DNA from: Sulfuricurvum sp.
GTDB taxonomy: Bacteria; Campylobacterota; Campylobacteria; Campylobacterales; Sulfurimonadaceae
Direction of reading: 5' to 3'
NCBI GenBank assembly: GCA_014764075.1
Contig: JACXUE010000042.1
Span: 1 to 10,588 of the forward strand
Length of the DNA: 10,588 bases
The notes beneath the pieces are model-generated. The model did no database searches. It was not told the origin of the DNA and saw only the letters and a program-made list of their open reading frames with translations. Positions 7,658 through 10,588 of this stretch are shown in pieces (positions within the stretch are counted from its first letter, which is position 1; each line of letters begins with the position of its first letter). The position numbers and the translations under genes are program-made.

Positions 7658-8146
7658 ATGGCAAATCAAGAACTTACATTCGACGATGAACAATTCATCG
7701 TATCCAAAACGGATCTTCAAGGTAAAATTACCTACGGAAACGCTTTGTTTATAAAAATGTCAGGGTATAACGAATCAGAACTTATAAATCAGCCCCATAA
7801 TATACTCCGGCATGAAGATATGCCAGCAGTTGTTTTTAAACTCTTGTGGAGTCACATCAAAGCAGGTAAAGAGATTTTTGCCTATGTCAAGAACAAAACT
7901 AAATACGGTGATTATTATTGGGTTTTTGCTCATGTAACTCCTTCATTTGATCATAATCGCCAAATCAGCAATTACCATTCGGTTCGACGCAAGCCATCAG
8001 ATAAAGCGTTGAATATTATCAAACCACTTTACACAACACTGCTACAAAAAGAAAGAAGCGGTGGCATAACAGCATCAGAGGAAGCTTTAAATAATTTACT
8101 CAAAGAAAAAGGGGTCAGTTATGACGAATTCATCCTCTCTCTCTAA
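7658..8146 (+). CDS. Aer/CetB-like PAS-domain energy-taxis sensor
   Basis: This is a 162-residue soluble protein made almost entirely of one PAS domain of the Aer/CetB type, which binds FAD in characterised members and senses redox or energy state. Visible matches to Aer are SKTDLQGKITYGNALFIKMSGY (split: S16-N28 and A29-Y37), then QPHNILRHEDMP (45-56) and KNKTKYGDYYWV (78-89). The Arg-His-x-Asp cluster tied to FAD binding in Aer is present (R51, H52, D54), and W64 matches a conserved Trp. The Aer Trp79 position appears to be Ile73. A helical tail of about 50 residues follows. I chose ATG 7658 because AGAGAGG (7647-7653) precedes it; an ATG at 7601 would overlap dbpA and lacks a good ribosome site. 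The gene overlaps the following receptor gene by 26 bases, matching a two-protein CetB/CetA arrangement. FAD binding is inferred. Confidence 0.85.
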   Translation: MANQELTFDDEQFIVSKTDLQGKITYGNALFIKMSGYNESELINQPHNILRHEDMPAVVFKLLWSHIKAGKEIFAYVKNKTKYGDYYWVFAHVTPSFDHNRQISNYHSVRRKPSDKALNIIKPLYTTLLQKERSGGITASEEALNNLLKEKGVSYDEFILSL

Positions 8147-8939
8147 AATACAATACGCCAATATAGCATCCATTGCGTTATTTGTCATTGCATTAGCTGT
8201 TGAAACGGTTCTTGATGGATGGAGTTGGATTAGACTTATTAACTTTGCCAACTTTGCTTTGGCATGGATTATATTTGTCCATATCCGTCAAACCCAAAAA
8301 ACGATTAATGAAGTGGCTATGCTCATCAAAAGTGGCGAAAAAGGGCAACTTGAAGGTCGTATTACCAATATTCAAGATTTCGGAGAACTTTATGATCTTT
8401 CTTGGAACACCAATAGTATGTTTGATCAAATTGAAGTCTTTATCCGTGAAATTAGAGCCAGTGTCGAAGCGTCAAGCCATAAGCACTACTATCGCCGTAT
8501 AAATACACAAGGGTTGCACGGGGAGTTTAAAGAGGCATCTCTTTTTATCAATAAAGCAATAGATGCAATGGAAACAACCCATTTCCATATTCAAAAATCG
8601 ATACTTAATGGTTCACTTGGAAAAATTGGTTCAGGAATAGGGGGTGGAATGGAGGTGATTCAACACGATCTACAAAATACTATTCTACGCCTTAACACTA
8701 TTGTAACGATGAGTCAAAGAACATCTAAAAATTCATCTGAAACCGTTGATGAGATCGAAACCATTATCATCAAACTCAATCGTTTGATAGAATTGGTTCA
8801 AACTTCAGCAGGGGCAATCCATTCGCTCAACGAAAAAACCGTAGAGATTACCTCGGTTGTCAATCTTATCAAAGATATTGCCGATCAAACCAACCTTTTA
8901 GCTCTCAATGCCGCAATCGAAGCCCTTGGCAAAGATTGA
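8121..8939 (+). CDS. CetA-like membrane chemoreceptor, truncated at the signalling tip
   Basis: This 272-residue protein has a short N-terminus, two closely spaced membrane helices (about 11-30 and 37-54) with almost no periplasmic part, and a HAMP-like linker (about 55-150). It ends with the first arm of a methyl-accepting chemotaxis signalling hairpin. This is the CetA/Aer plan, in which the signal comes from a cytoplasmic PAS partner. The receptor tip motif DQTNLLALNAAIEA is intact at 255-268, but three residues later (LGKD) the frame stops at TGA 8937-8939. The returning helix normally starting ARAGEHGRGFAVVADEVR is absent, although it carries much of the CheA/CheW contact and adaptation region. 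The ribosome site AAGGGG (8109-8114) lies 6 bases from the ATG inside the upstream PAS gene, so translation is probably coupled. Downstream DNA encodes a CZB domain in another frame. It is probably a non-functional or altered receptor. Confidence 0.85.
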   Translation: MTNSSSLSKIQYANIASIALFVIALAVETVLDGWSWIRLINFANFALAWIIFVHIRQTQKTINEVAMLIKSGEKGQLEGRITNIQDFGELYDLSWNTNSMFDQIEVFIREIRASVEASSHKHYYRRINTQGLHGEFKEASLFINKAIDAMETTHFHIQKSILNGSLGKIGSGIGGGMEVIQHDLQNTILRLNTIVTMSQRTSKNSSETVDEIETIIIKLNRLIELVQTSAGAIHSLNEKTVEITSVVNLIKDIADQTNLLALNAAIEALGKD

Positions 8940-9288
8940 TCATATCATCTTCAAGTCGAACGCCTATAGAAGCTTGGTTAATGGCAAAATTGAAGGAAAA
9001 TTTGACACTCATCACGAATGTCGACTCGGAAAATGGTACGATAGCGGTTTAGCTAAAGAGAAATTTTCCCACTTACCGAGCTATAAAGAGATTGAGCATC
9101 CCCATGCAACTGTACATCAAAAAGCAAATAGCAACCTCCACTTCCTTGAAGACGGCGATCATTCAGTTGAGCATCAAGATGAAGTTATCAGCAACTTTGA
9201 AACCATGGAACGTGCCAGCTTGCAATTGTTTAATGTGATGGATAATTTAGTAGCAGAATCTGAAAAAGAGTTAGGGGCTACAATCTAA
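8908..9288 (+). CDS. CZB (chemoreceptor zinc-binding) domain fragment
   Basis: From LAKIDHIIFK (coding from 8926) to the end at TAA 9286-9288 this frame is a typical CZB domain, a helical zinc-binding module found at the C-terminus of many Campylobacterota chemoreceptors. Numbering from ATG 8908, expected ligands are all present: H12 (DHIIFK), C38 in CRLGKWY, and H66 and H70 (HATVH). The spacing agrees with DgcZ H22/C52/H79/H83 apart from a shorter first interval. The ATG overlaps the receptor frame by 32 bases and has no Shine-Dalgarno, and its first six residues (MPQSKP) are only a shifted reading of the receptor tip. The sequence is therefore best explained as the severed tail of the receptor gene, one base out of phase. 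An independently translated standalone CZB protein is possible but less likely. Confidence 0.75.
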   Translation: MPQSKPLAKIDHIIFKSNAYRSLVNGKIEGKFDTHHECRLGKWYDSGLAKEKFSHLPSYKEIEHPHATVHQKANSNLHFLEDGDHSVEHQDEVISNFETMERASLQLFNVMDNLVAESEKELGATI

Positions 9289-9294
9289 TTTTTA

Positions 9295-9318
9295 CACAAG
9301 GAGTTTTTACCCCTTGTG
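9295..9318. terminator. Hairpin between the convergent receptor/CZB and pgi genes
   Basis: CACAAGG (9295-9301) and CCTTGTG (9312-9318) form a 7-bp stem. On the minus-strand transcript it extends to 9 bp with one G-U pair (CACAAGGGG with CTCCTTGTG) around a 6-base loop. The loop contains most of the pgi TAA. Neither strand has a U run directly after the stem (the flanks are A-rich on the exit side), so it may stabilise both 3' ends rather than act as a classic intrinsic terminator. Confidence 0.5.
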
Positions 9319-10551
9319 AAAATAAGCTGCGAGGATCTCTTTACCGATCTCAACACCCGGTTGATCGTATGTATTAATTTCCAATAACGCTCCGCTTAGA
9401 GAGGTTAACACTTCAAAATAGAGTATTAGCTCCCCGACAGAGACTTCGTCAATCGCTTTCCATACAATCTCATCGACACTGACCACTCCACTTTTTAAAA
9501 CACTTTGAAGTGTGGCTCCGCATTGCGCATTAATCAATTCATTGAAACCATACCCATTTACAAAATCGGTTTTCTCCAAATAAGCAAGAGAGAGTTCAGG
9601 AATCATCAAGTGTTCTTCAGAATGTTCGATGTGCATGAAGGTGACTGTTTTATTGAGCGGTCCTTCAACGATCAACTGCAAAAAAGAGTGTTGATCGACC
9701 GAACCGATCAAAGAGATTGGAGTAAGCCCCACCCTCTCACCTTGACGGTTCCGTTTTCCAAGAGACTCGCCCCAAAGCTGAACCACCCATTTTCCAAATT
9801 CTTCAAACGAATCAGAGTAGCCAAACAAAACATTCATCGGATATTGTTCGCTATGGGTAACATAATAAGCCGCTTTTTGGATTGTGTGTTCTTCCTCGCG
9901 GTTCCAAAACCGCTCTAAAAACCCTTCTCCCCCCTCTAATATCGATTTGGTGTCGAATCCAGCCAATGTTAACGGAACAACACCGACAGCACTGAGCACC
10001 GAAAACCGCCCCCCAACATTAGCGGGAATAGCGAAACGGCGCAAATGATGTTTATCGGCAAATTTAGACAAAATGGAGTCTTCATCGCTCACAACGAGAA
10101 TTTGATCAGAGTGGTCTAGAGTTAACTCAAAAGTATAAATAAGATGTTTAAAAATCGACATCGTCTCTACTGTACCGCCCGATTTGGAGATGACGATAAA
10201 AAGGGTACGAAATTTGTCAATTTGTTTCATCCCCTGCATCACGGCAACAGGATCGGAGTTCTCCAAATAAACCATTTTTTTAGCATTCGGGGTACTTGGA
10301 CGTAAAAGTCTCTCAATCGCTTTGATTCCGAGGGAAGAACCGCCGATCCCAATAATAGCGATTGTATTAAATCGACGTTCAATCCGATGGTAAAGTTCTT
10401 GAAGTTCATCAACCAAGGATTGAGAGTGCTTGGGGAGATGATAATACCCTACAGAGCCCGAAGTCGCTTCGTAGCGTACCGCTTCAAACCCTTTTTCAAG
10501 TATAAAGGGATCAAGTGTTTTGGTATCGAAATAATTCGTAAACCGGAGCAT
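9307..10551 (-). CDS. pgi: Glucose-6-phosphate isomerase
   Basis: This enzyme interconverts glucose 6-phosphate and fructose 6-phosphate in the cytoplasm, feeding gluconeogenesis, glycan and nucleotide-sugar synthesis. The 414-residue protein is the short bacterial type (E. coli 549). SIS-type sugar-phosphate motifs are GIGGSSLG (68-75) and SKSGGTVET (122-130). PGI signature VGGRFS lies at 179-184. Probable catalytic residues are E262 (QLWGESLGK), H288 (SVDQHSF) and K404 (YDQPGVEIGKE), the counterparts of the rabbit PGI Glu357, His388 and Lys518 positions. The ATG (complement of 10549-10551) has no strong Shine-Dalgarno but overlaps an upstream stop as TGATG, which points to translational coupling with a preceding gene. 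It converges on the CZB frame with an 18-base gap. Confidence 0.97.
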   Translation of the reverse strand: MLRFTNYFDTKTLDPFILEKGFEAVRYEATSGSVGYYHLPKHSQSLVDELQELYHRIERRFNTIAIIGIGGSSLGIKAIERLLRPSTPNAKKMVYLENSDPVAVMQGMKQIDKFRTLFIVISKSGGTVETMSIFKHLIYTFELTLDHSDQILVVSDEDSILSKFADKHHLRRFAIPANVGGRFSVLSAVGVVPLTLAGFDTKSILEGGEGFLERFWNREEEHTIQKAAYYVTHSEQYPMNVLFGYSDSFEEFGKWVVQLWGESLGKRNRQGERVGLTPISLIGSVDQHSFLQLIVEGPLNKTVTFMHIEHSEEHLMIPELSLAYLEKTDFVNGYGFNELINAQCGATLQSVLKSGVVSVDEIVWKAIDEVSVGELILYFEVLTSLSGALLEINTYDQPGVEIGKEILAAYFHKG

Positions 10552-10588
10552 CAGTGATTACCGATAAGAACCGTCATATCAACCAATC
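10551..10588 (-). CDS. C-terminal end of an unidentified gene upstream of pgi
   Basis: On the minus strand one frame is open from the window edge to TGA (complement of 10551-10553), encoding the final residues LVDMTVLIGNH. The other two frames stop early. The stop shares its A with the pgi start codon (TGATG), the usual sign of coupled genes in one operon. The fragment is too short to identify. In C. jejuni galU precedes pgi, but I cannot match this end to GalU. Confidence 0.4.
   Translation of the reverse strand, partial: LVDMTVLIGNH

Noticed and set aside
9505..9918. Plus-strand open frame of 137 codons opposite pgi
   Set aside because: It is antisense to the catalytic region of pgi and resembles no protein family; a frame shadow.
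1..10588. CRISPR array, tRNA/rRNA, transposase, toxin-antitoxin or phage defence genes
   Set aside because: No repeat-spacer periodicity, cloverleaf, rRNA sequence or corresponding protein motifs were seen on either strand; all long frames are accounted for by housekeeping or motility genes.

Overview
The window looks like chromosomal DNA from a flagellated member of the Campylobacterota, most likely Sulfuricurvum or a close relative. This is inferred from protein style, from the flgL-ftsK neighbourhood (known from Campylobacter jejuni as flaD-ftsK), from an AcnB-type aconitase, from a short Pgi, from a CetA/CetB-like PAS-plus-receptor pair, and from -10 boxes of the form TGnTATAAT with little -35. 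The lineage was not confirmed by any search.

Layout. On the plus strand are: the 3' end of flgL (1-975) with a strong intrinsic terminator; ftsK (from about 1057 to 3312), whose promoter abuts that terminator and which probably starts at a rare ATT codon; a 219-bp AT-rich regulatory gap; acnB (3532-6141); a 60-bp REP-like/dRS3-like palindromic unit; dbpA (6264-7616); then a small Aer/CetB-like PAS gene (7658-8146) that overlaps a membrane-anchored chemoreceptor gene (8121-8939). The receptor reading frame breaks exactly at the hairpin tip, and a C-terminal zinc-binding CZB domain follows in another frame (8908-9288). On the minus strand, convergent with these, is pgi (10551-9307), preceded by the last codons of an overlapping upstream gene.

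How they fit together. flgL (hook-filament junction) and the PAS/receptor pair belong to motility and energy taxis. ftsK serves division and chromosome segregation. acnB serves the TCA cycle (possibly the reductive cycle in this lineage). dbpA serves 50S ribosome assembly. pgi serves hexose phosphate metabolism. Most of the window is housekeeping. I did not find a novel defence system, mobile element with a transposase, CRISPR array, tRNA or rRNA.

The points most worth a second look are the broken or rearranged CetA-like receptor with its out-of-frame CZB domain, the probable AUU start of ftsK, the REP/dRS3-like unit after acnB, and the inverted repeat placed like an operator in the acnB promoter. 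No gene-free stretch exceeds 300 bases.
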